A DNA stretch of 64,000 nt from Flavobacteriales bacterium (GTDB lineage: Bacteria > Bacteroidota > Bacteroidia > Flavobacteriales_D > Sanyastnellaceae): the NCBI GenBank assembly GCA_018402085.1, contig JAGYJM010000002.1:434001-498000 (forward strand), written 5' to 3'. Shown one piece after another: positions 15,771 to 25,023 of the stretch. Position 1 is the first letter of the stretch, and the number at the start of each line of letters is the position of its first letter. The notes beneath the pieces are model-generated. The model ran no database searches. It worked only from the letters and a program-made list of their open reading frames with translations, and was not told the DNA's origin. The position numbers and the translations under genes are program-made.

Positions 15771-18206
15771 ATGAAGAAGGCGAGTTTCAGTGAGGCCACC
15801 CGGTGGTTCGTTAGCAGAGGGTGGGAGCCTTTTCCTTTTCAGACTGCTGCCTGGCAGGCCTTCGCGAAAGCGAAGGATGGTTTGGTGAATGCCCCAACCG
15901 GCAGCGGTAAAACCTACGCCCTGCTGGTGCCCATCGTCTGTAGAGGATTGAGTCATCCGGAGAAGAACGGGCGGCTGCGAGCGGTATGGATCACCCCCAT
16001 TCGCGCTCTTGCGAAAGAAATCGAGGGGTCAGCGAAAAGATTGGTTGACGGTCTCGGCCTTAACTGGAAGGTTGGCATCCGAACCGGAGATACCCCAAGC
16101 GGTGAAAGGCAGAAGCAGAATCGCCGGATGCCCGAACTCCTGATCACCACCCCCGAAAGCCTTCATATTCTGCTGGCGAGTAATCAACACGAAGAGTACT
16201 TCTCAGCGCTTGATGCGATGGTGGTTGACGAGTGGCATGACCTCATCGGGTCGAAACGCGGTGTTCAGGTGGAGCTCGCCGTTTCAAGGCTCAAATCACT
16301 TGCTCCTGACTTGCGTATCTGGGGCATTTCAGCCACCATCGGCAACATGGATCAGGCACTCGAGGTTTTACTGGGTAGCGACCGTGCAGAGGGGGCTTCG
16401 CTGATCAAGTCGGGTATTCAAAAAAAATTATCAGTGCACAGCCTGATGCCCGAGGAGGTGGAGAAGATGCCCTGGGCCGGACATATTGGCATAAAGTTAC
16501 TGCCCAAAGTCGTAGAAATCATTCAATCGAATCAGTCAACCCTGGTTTTTACCAATACCCGAGCCCAATGCGAAATCTGGTATCATGCCATTCTCGACAG
16601 GCACCCTGAGCTCGCAGGAATCATGGCCATGCACCACAGCGCGATATCGAAAGAACTGCGGTATTGGGTTGAAGATGCCTTGTACGACGGACGTTTGAAG
16701 GCTGTGATCTGCACCAGTTCGCTCGATCTGGGTGTTGATTTCAGACCGGTCAACGCCATCGTACAAGTGGGAGGTCCGAAGGGGGTGGCGCGTTTTATGC
16801 AACGCGCAGGGCGCAGCGGACATCAGCCCGGGGCTGATAGTCAGATTTATTTTTTGCCCACACACTCGCTCGAGCTTATTGAAGCTGCCGCACTGCGTGA
16901 AGCTATTGCCCGGCAACACCTCGAAGAACGTCCGCCCATGGTACGCTCTTTTGATGTGCTAGTGCAATACCTCACAACCCTGGCAACAGGTGGAGGGTTT
17001 AAGGCTGACATAATCTTCAGGGAGGTCAGCGGCACCTATTCATTTGAATCGATTTCCGAAGAAGAGTGGCTCTGGTGTCTGAGGTACATCACCACAGGAG
17101 GTGCGTCACTGGAGGCCTATCCTGATTACCGTAAGGTAATTTTCGAAGACGGACGCTATGTCATTGCCGGTAACCGTGTGGCACGGCGTCACAGAATGTC
17201 GATCGGCACCATTGTGGGAGACACCATGATGAAGGTGAAGTACGTCCGCGGCGGATTGATCGGACATGTAGAAGAGTACTTCGCAACGAGCCTCAGAGAA
17301 GGCGATGTTTTCTGGTTTGCCGGCCGAAGCCTGGAGGTAGTAAGGATCAAGGGGCTGGTGCTTGAAGTCAAAAACAGCAAGAAGACGTCAGGGCGTATAC
17401 CGGCCTGGCAGGGCGGACGGCTGCCCTTATCTTCAAAGATGTCAGACATGATTCTCAAGAAGCTGCATGACTACAGAGAAGGCAGAATAGAGGATCCCGA
17501 AATGCATAAAATTAAACCGGTCTTGCAACTGCAGGAAGATCGCTCCCATTTACCGGCGGCAGATGAGTTTTTGATCGAGCAGGTGAAAACCCGTGAAGGC
17601 TATCATCTGTTTATGTATCCCTTTGAGGGGCGGCTCGTGCATGAAGGGTTGGCCTCACTGATTGCTTATCGCATTGCATTGCTACATCCGATTACGTTCA
17701 GCCTTGCTTTTAATGATTACGGTTTTGAGTTGCTTTCAGACCAGCCGATTCCTCTTGACGAAGCCTTTGATAATGAGTTCTTATCGACTGACCATCTTCT
17801 CGATGATCTTGAAGCGTCTATCAATTCAGCAGAAATGGCGAGGCGTCGCTTTCGGGATATTTCGGTGATTGCCGGACTTGTTTTTCAGGGTTTTCCCGGC
17901 AACAATGTGAAGGAGAAGCATTTGCTGGCTTCATCTTCACTGGTATTTGACGTTTTTGCTGACTATGATCCGCAAAACCTGCTCCTTCGTCAGGCGTACA
18001 ATGAAATGATCGACTACCAACTTGAAATCCCGCGCTTTCGCGCGGTAATGGAGCGACTGAACAAACAGAAGCCGGTGATTACCTACCCGTCGAAACCTAC
18101 TCCTTTCTCATTCCCGATCATGGTAGACCGCTTACGTGAGAAACTCACCTCAGAGAGGCTGGAAGATCGCATTTCAAGAATGACCCGTGCATTTGAAGGT
18201 GATTAA
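15771..18206 (+). CDS. Ligase-associated DNA-repair DEXH-box helicase (Lhr-like)
   Basis: About 811 residues from ATG 15771; an upstream TTG at 15756 would add five residues. Motif I NAPTGSGKTYALLVPIV (about residues 44-60), motif II VVDEWHDL (DEWH), motif III GISATIG, motif IV/V LVFTNTRAQCEIWYH and ICTSSLDLGVDF, motif VI QRAGRSGHQP. The C-terminal half is the Lhr winged-helix and accessory region. Length and the DEWH box fit the family linked to ATP-dependent DNA ligase in a two- to four-gene repair set; the ligase end is at the left edge of this window. Superfamily 2 ssDNA translocase, probably in DNA damage repair. Carries a hairpin CCTTCGC-GAAA-GCGAAGG near its 5' end (15859-15876). Confidence 0.88.
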   Translation: MKKASFSEATRWFVSRGWEPFPFQTAAWQAFAKAKDGLVNAPTGSGKTYALLVPIVCRGLSHPEKNGRLRAVWITPIRALAKEIEGSAKRLVDGLGLNWKVGIRTGDTPSGERQKQNRRMPELLITTPESLHILLASNQHEEYFSALDAMVVDEWHDLIGSKRGVQVELAVSRLKSLAPDLRIWGISATIGNMDQALEVLLGSDRAEGASLIKSGIQKKLSVHSLMPEEVEKMPWAGHIGIKLLPKVVEIIQSNQSTLVFTNTRAQCEIWYHAILDRHPELAGIMAMHHSAISKELRYWVEDALYDGRLKAVICTSSLDLGVDFRPVNAIVQVGGPKGVARFMQRAGRSGHQPGADSQIYFLPTHSLELIEAAALREAIARQHLEERPPMVRSFDVLVQYLTTLATGGGFKADIIFREVSGTYSFESISEEEWLWCLRYITTGGASLEAYPDYRKVIFEDGRYVIAGNRVARRHRMSIGTIVGDTMMKVKYVRGGLIGHVEEYFATSLREGDVFWFAGRSLEVVRIKGLVLEVKNSKKTSGRIPAWQGGRLPLSSKMSDMILKKLHDYREGRIEDPEMHKIKPVLQLQEDRSHLPAADEFLIEQVKTREGYHLFMYPFEGRLVHEGLASLIAYRIALLHPITFSLAFNDYGFELLSDQPIPLDEAFDNEFLSTDHLLDDLEASINSAEMARRRFRDISVIAGLVFQGFPGNNVKEKHLLASSSLVFDVFADYDPQNLLLRQAYNEMIDYQLEIPRFRAVMERLNKQKPVITYPSKPTPFSFPIMVDRLREKLTSERLEDRISRMTRAFEGD

Positions 18207-18274
18207 GGGCTTTAGAAATGTGAGGGAAGGCGGTAATTGTCATTTTTACGCTCCGTGTTGCCATTTGAAAATGA

Positions 18275-18282
18275 TACTTTTG
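18275..18282 (+). promoter_or_regulatory. Bacteroidota -7 box TACTTTTG before TonB receptor
   Basis: TACTTTTG matches TAnnTTTG and lies 23 bp upstream of the GTG start at 18306. The same octamer is found before the cystathionine/methionine-type lyase (26745-26752). A clear -33 element at standard spacing is not evident. Confidence 0.5.
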
Positions 18283-18305
18283 ACCTTCTGTAAACCTGAA
18301 AAAGC

Positions 18306-20621
18306 GTGCGAAAGATTTTAAATTGGCTGTGGATGGCAGCGCTGATGGCGCTTGCCGGAGAGGGAGTAGCGCAAGGAATCATCAAAGGATTCGTGACCGA
18401 TAAGTCATCGGGAGAGCCTGCGATTTTCGTCAATGTCTTACTGGATGGTACCAGCTTTGGCGTGACCACAGACGTAAGCGGCTACTATTCTCTCACAAAG
18501 ATCCCTGCCGGAACCTATACCCTGAAAGTTTCTTCTATTGAATTCAAAACAGAATCCATTGAGATCACTGTTGAAGATGGCAAGGTCTACTCACGCAATT
18601 TTGAACTTGAAACAAAAGTAGTAGAGCTGGAAGGCGCCGAGATTTCAGCAGATAGGGGAGAACAGGAAACGCAGGTGCGCATGTCTGTTGAAACCATCAG
18701 GCCGAATGACATTAAACGGGTTCCTTCTATTGGCGGGCAAGCTGACATTGTTCAGGTGCTTCAGACCCTTCCGGGTTTCGTAACTACCGGTGACCAGGGC
18801 GGTCAAATCTACATCCGTGGAGGAAGTCCGGTACAAAATATCGTGTTCCTTGACGGCATGATCGTTTACAATCCCTTTCACAGCATCGGTCTCTTCTCGG
18901 TCTTTGATACAGATATCATCTCAAACGCCGATATCTACACCGGCGGCTTTTCAGGTGAATTCGGAGGCCGGATTAGTTCAGTGATGGACATCACCACGCG
19001 TAATGGCAACAAGAGAGAATTCAGAGGAAAAGTAGGGGCAAGCCCGTTTGGAGCCAAATTGCTCGTTGAGGGGCCCTTGAAAAAGCGAGACGGTTTGGGG
19101 GGGATCAGCTATGTGCTTTCGGCTAAGCGGTCTTACCTTGAAGAAAGCTCGAAACTCTTTTATGGCTATGTAGATGAAGACGGCTTGCCTTTCAACTTTA
19201 CAGATATTTACGGCAAAATTTCGTTTGCCGGTGCAAAGGGAAGCAAATTCAACCTTTTCGGCTTCAGCTTCAACGATGATGTGCGCTACCAGGCGCTCTC
19301 AAACCTGAACTGGTACAACTATGGAGGTGGGGGTAACTTCCTGGTAGTTCCCGCCGGAAGCGCAGTGTTGATCAACGGTAATTTTGCAGCTTCAGAATAT
19401 GCCATTCGCTTAGAGGAAGAAGGACTGCCTGACCGTCGCAGTTCAATCAACGGATTCAATTTCGGCCTTGACTTCAAATACCTGCTAGGAGAGGATGACC
19501 TGCGATATGGGGTACAGGTAGTTGGGCTTAATACAGACTTTGAAACCTTCAACTCATTGGGCGTAAAAGTGCAGCAGGAAGAGAATACCACAGAGCTTGG
19601 CGCCTATCTGGCATATAAGAAGACGGCCGGACGTTGGTTGATTCAACCCAGTATTCGGTTTCAGTACTACAGCTCGCTCGCTCGTTTTTCTCCTGAGCCA
19701 CGACTCGGACTGAAGTATAAAGTGACCGAGTTCTTGAGATTGAAGGCCGCGGCAGGTCTTTATTCTCAGAACCTCATTCAGGCGAATAGCGACCGCGACG
19801 TCGTGAACCTCTTCTATGGCTTTGTGACGGGGCCCTCCAACTTGCAAGATGACATCATCATGCCTGACGGGCAGACCCGTGAGGTTGAGCATAGTTTACA
19901 AACTGCGCGCCACCTTATTGCCGGATTTGAGTATGACATTACCGAGAAAATCAACCTGAATGTGGAGGGCTATATTAAAGACTTCACGCAGTTGACGAAT
20001 GTGAATCGAAATAAACTCTTTCCGGATACCCCGGAGAACAGAGATATACCAGAAGTATTACGGAAAGATTACATCGTTGAAACGGGTATCGCACGCGGTA
20101 TTGACTTTGTAATGAAATACGAAGACAAGCACAGCTCGCTTTGGTTTGTGTACTCGCTCTCAGATGTGGATCGCTGGGATGGCATCCGGTGGTATGACCC
20201 CGTATTTGACCGCCGGCACAATGTAAACTTCGTTGCCTCACACGCCTTCGGTAAGCAGCGCAAGTGGGAAGCAAGCCTCCGCTGGAACCTCGGTTCAGGG
20301 TTACCTTTCACACAAACGCAAGGTTATTACCAGGAGCCGGGTGTAGACGGTGGTATTGGTACAGATTACGTGATCACCAATCAGGATGAGTTGGGTATTT
20401 ACTACGCAGAGCTCAATGAAGGTCGCCTTCCGTATTACCATCGACTCGATATCAACGTCCGCCGATCATGGGAATTCAACGATAAAATGACCCTCGAAAT
20501 GAATGCAGGCATCACGAATGTTTATAACAGGGCGAACGTGTTCTATGTGAACCGTGTGACGAATGAACGCGTGGATCAACTTCCGTTCTTGCCGAGTCTC
20601 GGTTTCGACCTGACCTTCTAA
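18306..20621 (+). CDS. TonB-dependent outer-membrane receptor with carboxypeptidase-D-like N-domain
   Basis: 771 residues from GTG 18306 (signal peptide ILNWLWMAALMALAGEGVAQ). First comes a CarboxypepD_reg-like beta sandwich (GFVTDKSSGEPAIFVNVLLDG..GVTTDVSGYYSLTKIPAGTYTL), then the plug (PSIGGQADIVQVLQTLPGFV; GGQIYIRGGSPVQNIVFLDG) and a 22-strand barrel ending LPFLPSLGFDLTF with the terminal Phe typical of outer-membrane barrels. No SusD homologue lies next to it, so it is not a standard SusCD glycan pair; siderophore, cobalamin or peptide are possible substrates. Monocistronic; converges on recN. Confidence 0.88.
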   Translation: MRKILNWLWMAALMALAGEGVAQGIIKGFVTDKSSGEPAIFVNVLLDGTSFGVTTDVSGYYSLTKIPAGTYTLKVSSIEFKTESIEITVEDGKVYSRNFELETKVVELEGAEISADRGEQETQVRMSVETIRPNDIKRVPSIGGQADIVQVLQTLPGFVTTGDQGGQIYIRGGSPVQNIVFLDGMIVYNPFHSIGLFSVFDTDIISNADIYTGGFSGEFGGRISSVMDITTRNGNKREFRGKVGASPFGAKLLVEGPLKKRDGLGGISYVLSAKRSYLEESSKLFYGYVDEDGLPFNFTDIYGKISFAGAKGSKFNLFGFSFNDDVRYQALSNLNWYNYGGGGNFLVVPAGSAVLINGNFAASEYAIRLEEEGLPDRRSSINGFNFGLDFKYLLGEDDLRYGVQVVGLNTDFETFNSLGVKVQQEENTTELGAYLAYKKTAGRWLIQPSIRFQYYSSLARFSPEPRLGLKYKVTEFLRLKAAAGLYSQNLIQANSDRDVVNLFYGFVTGPSNLQDDIIMPDGQTREVEHSLQTARHLIAGFEYDITEKINLNVEGYIKDFTQLTNVNRNKLFPDTPENRDIPEVLRKDYIVETGIARGIDFVMKYEDKHSSLWFVYSLSDVDRWDGIRWYDPVFDRRHNVNFVASHAFGKQRKWEASLRWNLGSGLPFTQTQGYYQEPGVDGGIGTDYVITNQDELGIYYAELNEGRLPYYHRLDINVRRSWEFNDKMTLEMNAGITNVYNRANVFYVNRVTNERVDQLPFLPSLGFDLTF

Positions 20622-20674
20622 GTTGCTTTCAATGGTTTTTCTGCAGCGCAGTGTTCTTACCGGTTCATCTGAAA

Positions 20675-20700
20675 GCGCACGATACGTTTTGCACGTGCGC
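20675..20700. other. Hairpin in convergent TonB receptor/recN spacer
   Basis: Seven-bp stem GCGCACG/CGTGCGC with a 12-base loop, without a clear U run on either strand. It may stall or stabilise the converging transcripts; it does not meet the criteria for an intrinsic terminator. Confidence 0.35.
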
Positions 20701-20741
20701 AATCAGGCTGCGGCAACGAATATTCATACAACGAACGATGT

Positions 20742-22394
20742 TCAGTGAGTCATCAGCGCCTTTGCATGTTCGCGGGCGCTGTCAGTTACAGCTTTTCCTG
20801 AGAGCATCGATGCAAGTTCTTCTACGCGCTCGTTTTCATCGAGAAGGTGAAGCCTTGTAAAGGTTGAATCACCGCGTACCTCCTTACTCACCCTGTAGTG
20901 ACAATCGGCCTTTCCCGCTACCTGTGGCAAATGGCTGATGGCAATGAGCTGCATATGCTGGCCCATCTCTTGCATCATTTCAGCCATGCGCGCAGCGACT
21001 TCTCCCGATACCCCGGTGTCGATTTCATCAAGAATGAGCGTGGGCAGTTGTTCATGGTAGGAGAGCACACTTTTCAGTGCAAGCATAACACGTGAACGCT
21101 CACCTCCTGAAGCGGCCTTTTCAAGGGCAAGTTCCTGGCTTCCTTTATTTGCAGTGAAGAGTAGTGACAGATCACTGCAACCATGCGCATCGAGGTTGTC
21201 GCGTTGTTCAACTGCGAAGCGCAGGGCGGCATCAGGCATTTTTAGCTTTGACAGCGCATCGCTGATCTCCGTTGACAATCGAGTCGCTGCATTGATTCGT
21301 GCTGCATGAAGCGCAGCAGCTTGTGTTCGCAATTCTTCTTCTTGAAGCTGCACTTCTTTTTCAAGAGCGGCAATGCGGTCGTCAATAGAGTCGATGCTAC
21401 TGATTTTTTCGCGTAAGCTATCACGCAATTCAGAAAGTTCAGAGGCTTCGTTGAGTCGGTGTTTGCTCTGGAGGGCATAGAGCTTGTCGAGCTGTGCTTC
21501 TACCCGGGTGAGCGTCGCAGGGTTTTGTTCAACCGAATCGGCCGCATCCGCCGCTTCTGCGGCGATATCTTGCAACTCAATGGCAACACTTTTCAACCGA
21601 TCGCGCAACTGAGCTGATGGCTGGTGCACATTTGCCACCTTATCAAGTGACTGCACAAGCTCTTTCAACGCCGGAATCACCGAGCGCTCGTCTTCTTCGA
21701 GGGCATAGTTTACCCGGCTGTTGGCCTCAGCAATGGATTCAGCGTTGCGATGCAGTTCTGCTTCTTCTTCAAGTGCTTTAGGATCGATATGTTCAAGCTC
21801 TAGCGCTTCCAGTTCTTCAAGTTGAAACCTGAAATAGTCAAGGTCAAGTTTGCTCTTCGACTCAGCTTCAATAAGGCGTTTCAGCTCACTCTTCAGATCA
21901 AGCCATGCGCGGTACGTTTTCTGCCATATATGCACCTCTTCTTCAAGTCCGGCAGCCGCATCCAGCAAAGCAAAACGGTAGCTGCGATCGGTGAGGCGAG
22001 AGGTTTCCATCTGGGAGTGTATATCAACCATGCTCCGGCCGAAGCGCTTGAGCAGCTTCAGATTGACCGGAGTGTCATTGATGAAGGCGCGCGATTTTCC
22101 GGCAGGACTCAATTCACGGCGAAGAATGGTTTCGCGATCAAAGTCAAGTTCTTCGGTTTCAAAGAATGCTTGCCAGTGGTCAGGTACGATAAGTGTTGCT
22201 TCCACAACGCACTTGGCATCCGGACGTCGGAGGGCATCGAGGTCTGCGCGTTCGCCAAGTACCAAGCCTAAGGCACCCAACAAAATTGATTTACCGCTGC
22301 CTGTTTCACCTGTGATGACGGTGAGACCGCTACCCGGGGTGAAAGTCGCCTCTTCAATGAGTGCGTAATTCTGGATGTAGAGTTGCTTCAACAT
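20742..22394 (-). CDS. recN: DNA repair ATPase RecN
   Basis: 550 residues, usual RecN length. Starts MLKQLYIQNYALIEEATFTPGSGLTVITGETGSGKSILL with Walker A GETGSGKS about residue 31. Long coiled coils with a hinge occupy the middle; the C-terminal ATPase half has the signature KAASGGERSRVMLALK and Walker B LPTLILDEIDTGVSG. An SMC-like protein that works in double-strand break repair. It closes the minus-strand run bamD-rpoZ-coaBC-DUF4835-recN, a gene order I associate with Bacteroidota. 12 bp separate it from DUF4835. Confidence 0.95.
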   Translation of the reverse strand: MLKQLYIQNYALIEEATFTPGSGLTVITGETGSGKSILLGALGLVLGERADLDALRRPDAKCVVEATLIVPDHWQAFFETEELDFDRETILRRELSPAGKSRAFINDTPVNLKLLKRFGRSMVDIHSQMETSRLTDRSYRFALLDAAAGLEEEVHIWQKTYRAWLDLKSELKRLIEAESKSKLDLDYFRFQLEELEALELEHIDPKALEEEAELHRNAESIAEANSRVNYALEEDERSVIPALKELVQSLDKVANVHQPSAQLRDRLKSVAIELQDIAAEAADAADSVEQNPATLTRVEAQLDKLYALQSKHRLNEASELSELRDSLREKISSIDSIDDRIAALEKEVQLQEEELRTQAAALHAARINAATRLSTEISDALSKLKMPDAALRFAVEQRDNLDAHGCSDLSLLFTANKGSQELALEKAASGGERSRVMLALKSVLSYHEQLPTLILDEIDTGVSGEVAARMAEMMQEMGQHMQLIAISHLPQVAGKADCHYRVSKEVRGDSTFTRLHLLDENERVEELASMLSGKAVTDSAREHAKALMTH

Positions 22395-22406
22395 AGACGA
22401 AAGCGA

Positions 22407-23309
22407 CTAGCCCAACGCCTGTTCGTAGCGTTGTATATTGCCCGGATCAAGCTCTTTGAGTACAGGCAGTATACGCTCTATTTCTTCAGGGGGCGCCATT
22501 TCGAAGAGTTTGACGATCTCCGTGTTTTTCGCAGCAAAGAAGAGCTGAACATTGTACGAGCTCGGCTTGATCCGGTGAATGCTTCGAAGCTCAACAAGTG
22601 CGTCACCAATGGTCTGACGGGCCTGTTCGAGGTTGGTAAAGAGCTTATCAAAACCTTGTCGATGATAGTGATACAGGCATTGGCGAAGCGGTCTGAATGT
22701 TTGCGACAAAATATTCTCAACGAGCCAGAAACGGTTCATCTGACTTTCGGCTGCACGCCATCCGGCTGCACCTGAATTTTGAGCGTTGGCAACAACAGTC
22801 TGCGCTTTCAGAAAATGTTCGGTACCGCCTTCGGGAGAAAAGGTATCATAGTCCATTCCGAGAATCATGTAAGCATAGAATGCCAGCACAGACGTGAGGT
22901 TGTCGCGGTGTTGATCCAGGCTGAATTGCAGCATGGCATTGTCAAGGAAGTTGAAGCCGAAGTCACCGTCGTTCACGGTGAACACCGGAGTGTTGTAATC
23001 TGAGTTATAGACCGGACGACTGCTCTGCACCTGAATAGAACCCGAAAAGCTGTTTTGGTTTGGTGCGTTATTGATGGTGATCAGGATGTTGCATTCAATG
23101 CGCTCGTTGAATTCGAAGTTATCATCAGACCAGCGGCGTGAGTTCATGAAGTCGCGAACAACTTCTTCAAGTGTTTGAAAGCGTGCAGGATCCACATTGT
23201 TTACCTGTGGTGCCTCAACCTGTACCCGGCAGTTGAGTTCCTGAGCCTCTGTGAGCAATGTGCTCAGCAGAAGTATGAGAAGTATAGGGAATGCCTTTAT
23301 TGCGCGCAT
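22407..23309 (-). CDS. DUF4835 family (PorD-like) secreted protein
   Basis: 300 residues with signal peptide (AFPILLILLLSTLLTEAQE). ELNCRVQVEAPQVNNVDPARFQTLE and the region around YAYMILGMDYDTFSPEGGTEHFLKAQTVVANAQ are characteristic of the DUF4835 family, also called PorD, which is tied to gliding/type IX secretion in some members. Overlaps the coaBC stop by 13 bp (start 23309, coaBC ends 23297), indicating coupling. Periplasmic or outer-membrane associated; exact role not known. Confidence 0.88.
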   Translation of the reverse strand: MRAIKAFPILLILLLSTLLTEAQELNCRVQVEAPQVNNVDPARFQTLEEVVRDFMNSRRWSDDNFEFNERIECNILITINNAPNQNSFSGSIQVQSSRPVYNSDYNTPVFTVNDGDFGFNFLDNAMLQFSLDQHRDNLTSVLAFYAYMILGMDYDTFSPEGGTEHFLKAQTVVANAQNSGAAGWRAAESQMNRFWLVENILSQTFRPLRQCLYHYHRQGFDKLFTNLEQARQTIGDALVELRSIHRIKPSSYNVQLFFAAKNTEIVKLFEMAPPEEIERILPVLKELDPGNIQRYEQALG

Positions 23310-24520
23310 AGAATTACGATCTTTTCCACGATATCAACCGCTACGTCGGCCTTTGACTTCAACTCAAACTTAGCCAAATTATTGTTGCGATCGATCATCG
23401 TCACTTTATTCGTGTCTTGTGAGAAGCCTGCTCCCGGATCGCGCAATGAGTTCAAGACGATGAGATCCAGGTTCTTTTTTTTCAGTTTTTCGCGGGCATT
23501 TGACGTTTCATTATCGGTTTCTAAAGCGAAACCAATCAATAATTGTCCGGATGCTTTGCGCTCTCCCAGCATTCGCAGAATGTCATCATTGGGCACAAGG
23601 TTGATAGCAAGGGGCGCGTTGCCTTTTTTCATCTTATGGGGCACGAAATCTTTCGGGCGATAATCGGCCACGGCCGCAGCCATCACAGTAATATGAGCGT
23701 CAGCAAAGTACTTTTCACAGGCTGCTTTCATTTCTCCGGCGGTCATGACATCTGTGCGCTTGATCAGTGGATGGGTACACGGTACGGATGACGGTCCGCA
23801 GATCAAGTGCACAAAGGCGCCGTTTCTCGCCAGTTCTTCAGCGACCGCGATGCCCATTTTTCCGCTGCTGTGATTGCCGATGAAGCGCACGGCGTCGATC
23901 GGCTCATAGGTAGGGCCTGCGGTAACGAGGGCCTTCTTACCACTGAGCGGTGCATTTGCGCTAAAATGTTCTTCGAGGATCTTAACGATGCGTTCAGGTT
24001 CAGCCATGCGTCCTTGCCCTTCAAGGCCGCTGGCCAATGAGCCGGTCTCTGCATCAATCACTTGAACCCCGCGTTCACGAAGCTTGTTGAGGTTTTCCTG
24101 TGTGGTGGCTGTTTGGTACATGTCAAGATCCATGGCAGGGGCTACTGCGGTATGTTTGCGCATACTCTGAAACACGGCCATCAATAGGTTGTCACAGCCC
24201 CCACCGGCCATTTTAGATAAGGTATTGGCCGTGAGTGGCGCAATCAGCAATACATCAGCCCACAGTCCGAGGGCTACATGATTGACCCAGGTACCTTGAT
24301 GTTGGTCTTCTGTAAAGTCTGAATGAACCGGTTCTTCAGAAAGAGTGGCCAGCGTAAGTGGTGTGATGAAGCTCTCGGCATCAGGGGTCATGATCACCTT
24401 CACTTCGGCACCTGCCTTTTTCAGAAGACGCACAAGAAAGGCTGCCTTATAAGCTGCGATGCTCGCCGTCACCCCAAGCAGGATGCGCTTTTTAAAGAGT
24501 ATGCTGGTAAATTCAGCCAT
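23297..24520 (-). CDS. coaBC: Bifunctional phosphopantothenoylcysteine decarboxylase/synthetase
   Basis: 407 residues. N-terminal CoaC flavoprotein: ILLGVTASIAAYKAAFLVRLL, the active-site His in GTWVNHVALGLWADVLLIAPLTANT, and PAMDLDMY. C-terminal CoaB domain: ALVTAGPTYEPIDAVRFIGNHSSGKMG, and KMKKGNAPLAINLVPNDDIL with the conserved KxKK. Makes 4'-phosphopantetheine from phosphopantothenate and cysteine in CoA synthesis. Upstream (24521-24612) is a spacer containing the rpoZ terminator, so it probably has its own promoter. Confidence 0.95.
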   Translation of the reverse strand: MAEFTSILFKKRILLGVTASIAAYKAAFLVRLLKKAGAEVKVIMTPDAESFITPLTLATLSEEPVHSDFTEDQHQGTWVNHVALGLWADVLLIAPLTANTLSKMAGGGCDNLLMAVFQSMRKHTAVAPAMDLDMYQTATTQENLNKLRERGVQVIDAETGSLASGLEGQGRMAEPERIVKILEEHFSANAPLSGKKALVTAGPTYEPIDAVRFIGNHSSGKMGIAVAEELARNGAFVHLICGPSSVPCTHPLIKRTDVMTAGEMKAACEKYFADAHITVMAAAVADYRPKDFVPHKMKKGNAPLAINLVPNDDILRMLGERKASGQLLIGFALETDNETSNAREKLKKKNLDLIVLNSLRDPGAGFSQDTNKVTMIDRNNNLAKFELKSKADVAVDIVEKIVILCAQ

Positions 24521-24612
24521 GGTTGAGTTGTCAGCGCAAGTTACCGATTCCGCACAGACCTCTTGAGAGCTTTTTACCGATGTACGAAACGGTTTTACGG
24601 TTGGATTTAAAT

Positions 24613-24638
24613 AAAAAACCCCCGCACTACGCGAGGGT
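24613..24638 (-). terminator. Rho-independent terminator after rpoZ
   Basis: Stem of CCCCCGC (24619-24625) and GCGAGGG (24631-24637) with one mismatch and a five-base loop, followed on the minus strand by six U. Lies 23 bp past the rpoZ stop and suggests that coaBC is only partly read through from bamD-rpoZ. Confidence 0.8.
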
Positions 24639-24660
24639 TCAGGAATCTTAAGAGAATACG

Positions 24661-25023
24661 TTATTTCGAGGCACTCTGCGGAATGCTGTTCTGTTCTTCG
24701 TCTTCTTCCGGACGACGGTAGTATACATTTTCTTCGAGAAGGTCTTGCAACGCTACACTGTGAGGCTTTGGCAAGCGCTCATAGAATTTTGAAATTTCAA
24801 TTTGCTCACGGTTTTCGAACACTTCTTCGAGGTTGTCCTGGCTGGTGGCAAACTCTTCAAGTTTGCCGCGGAGTTCTTCTTTGAGGTCTTTCTGTATCTG
24901 GTTAGCGCGCTTCGAGAGCACAACAATGGCTTCAAAGAGGTTACCGGTTACCTTTCCGTCAATTTCGAAGGTGTCGCGCGTAATAGTCGTGCGCTCTGCT
25001 TTTGAGGTCTTGATGTTGCTCAT
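24661..25023 (-). CDS. rpoZ: RNA polymerase omega subunit
   Basis: 120 residues. TITRDTFEIDGKVTGNLFEAIVVLSKRANQIQ is the Bacteroidota form of omega (RpoZ/RPB6-like), with the conserved A-N-Q-I helix contacting beta-prime. The C-terminal half has an acidic helical extension. Position between bamD (4-bp overlap) and coaBC is the usual Bacteroidota arrangement. Confidence 0.9.
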   Translation of the reverse strand: MSNIKTSKAERTTITRDTFEIDGKVTGNLFEAIVVLSKRANQIQKDLKEELRGKLEEFATSQDNLEEVFENREQIEISKFYERLPKPHSVALQDLLEENVYYRRPEEDEEQNSIPQSASK

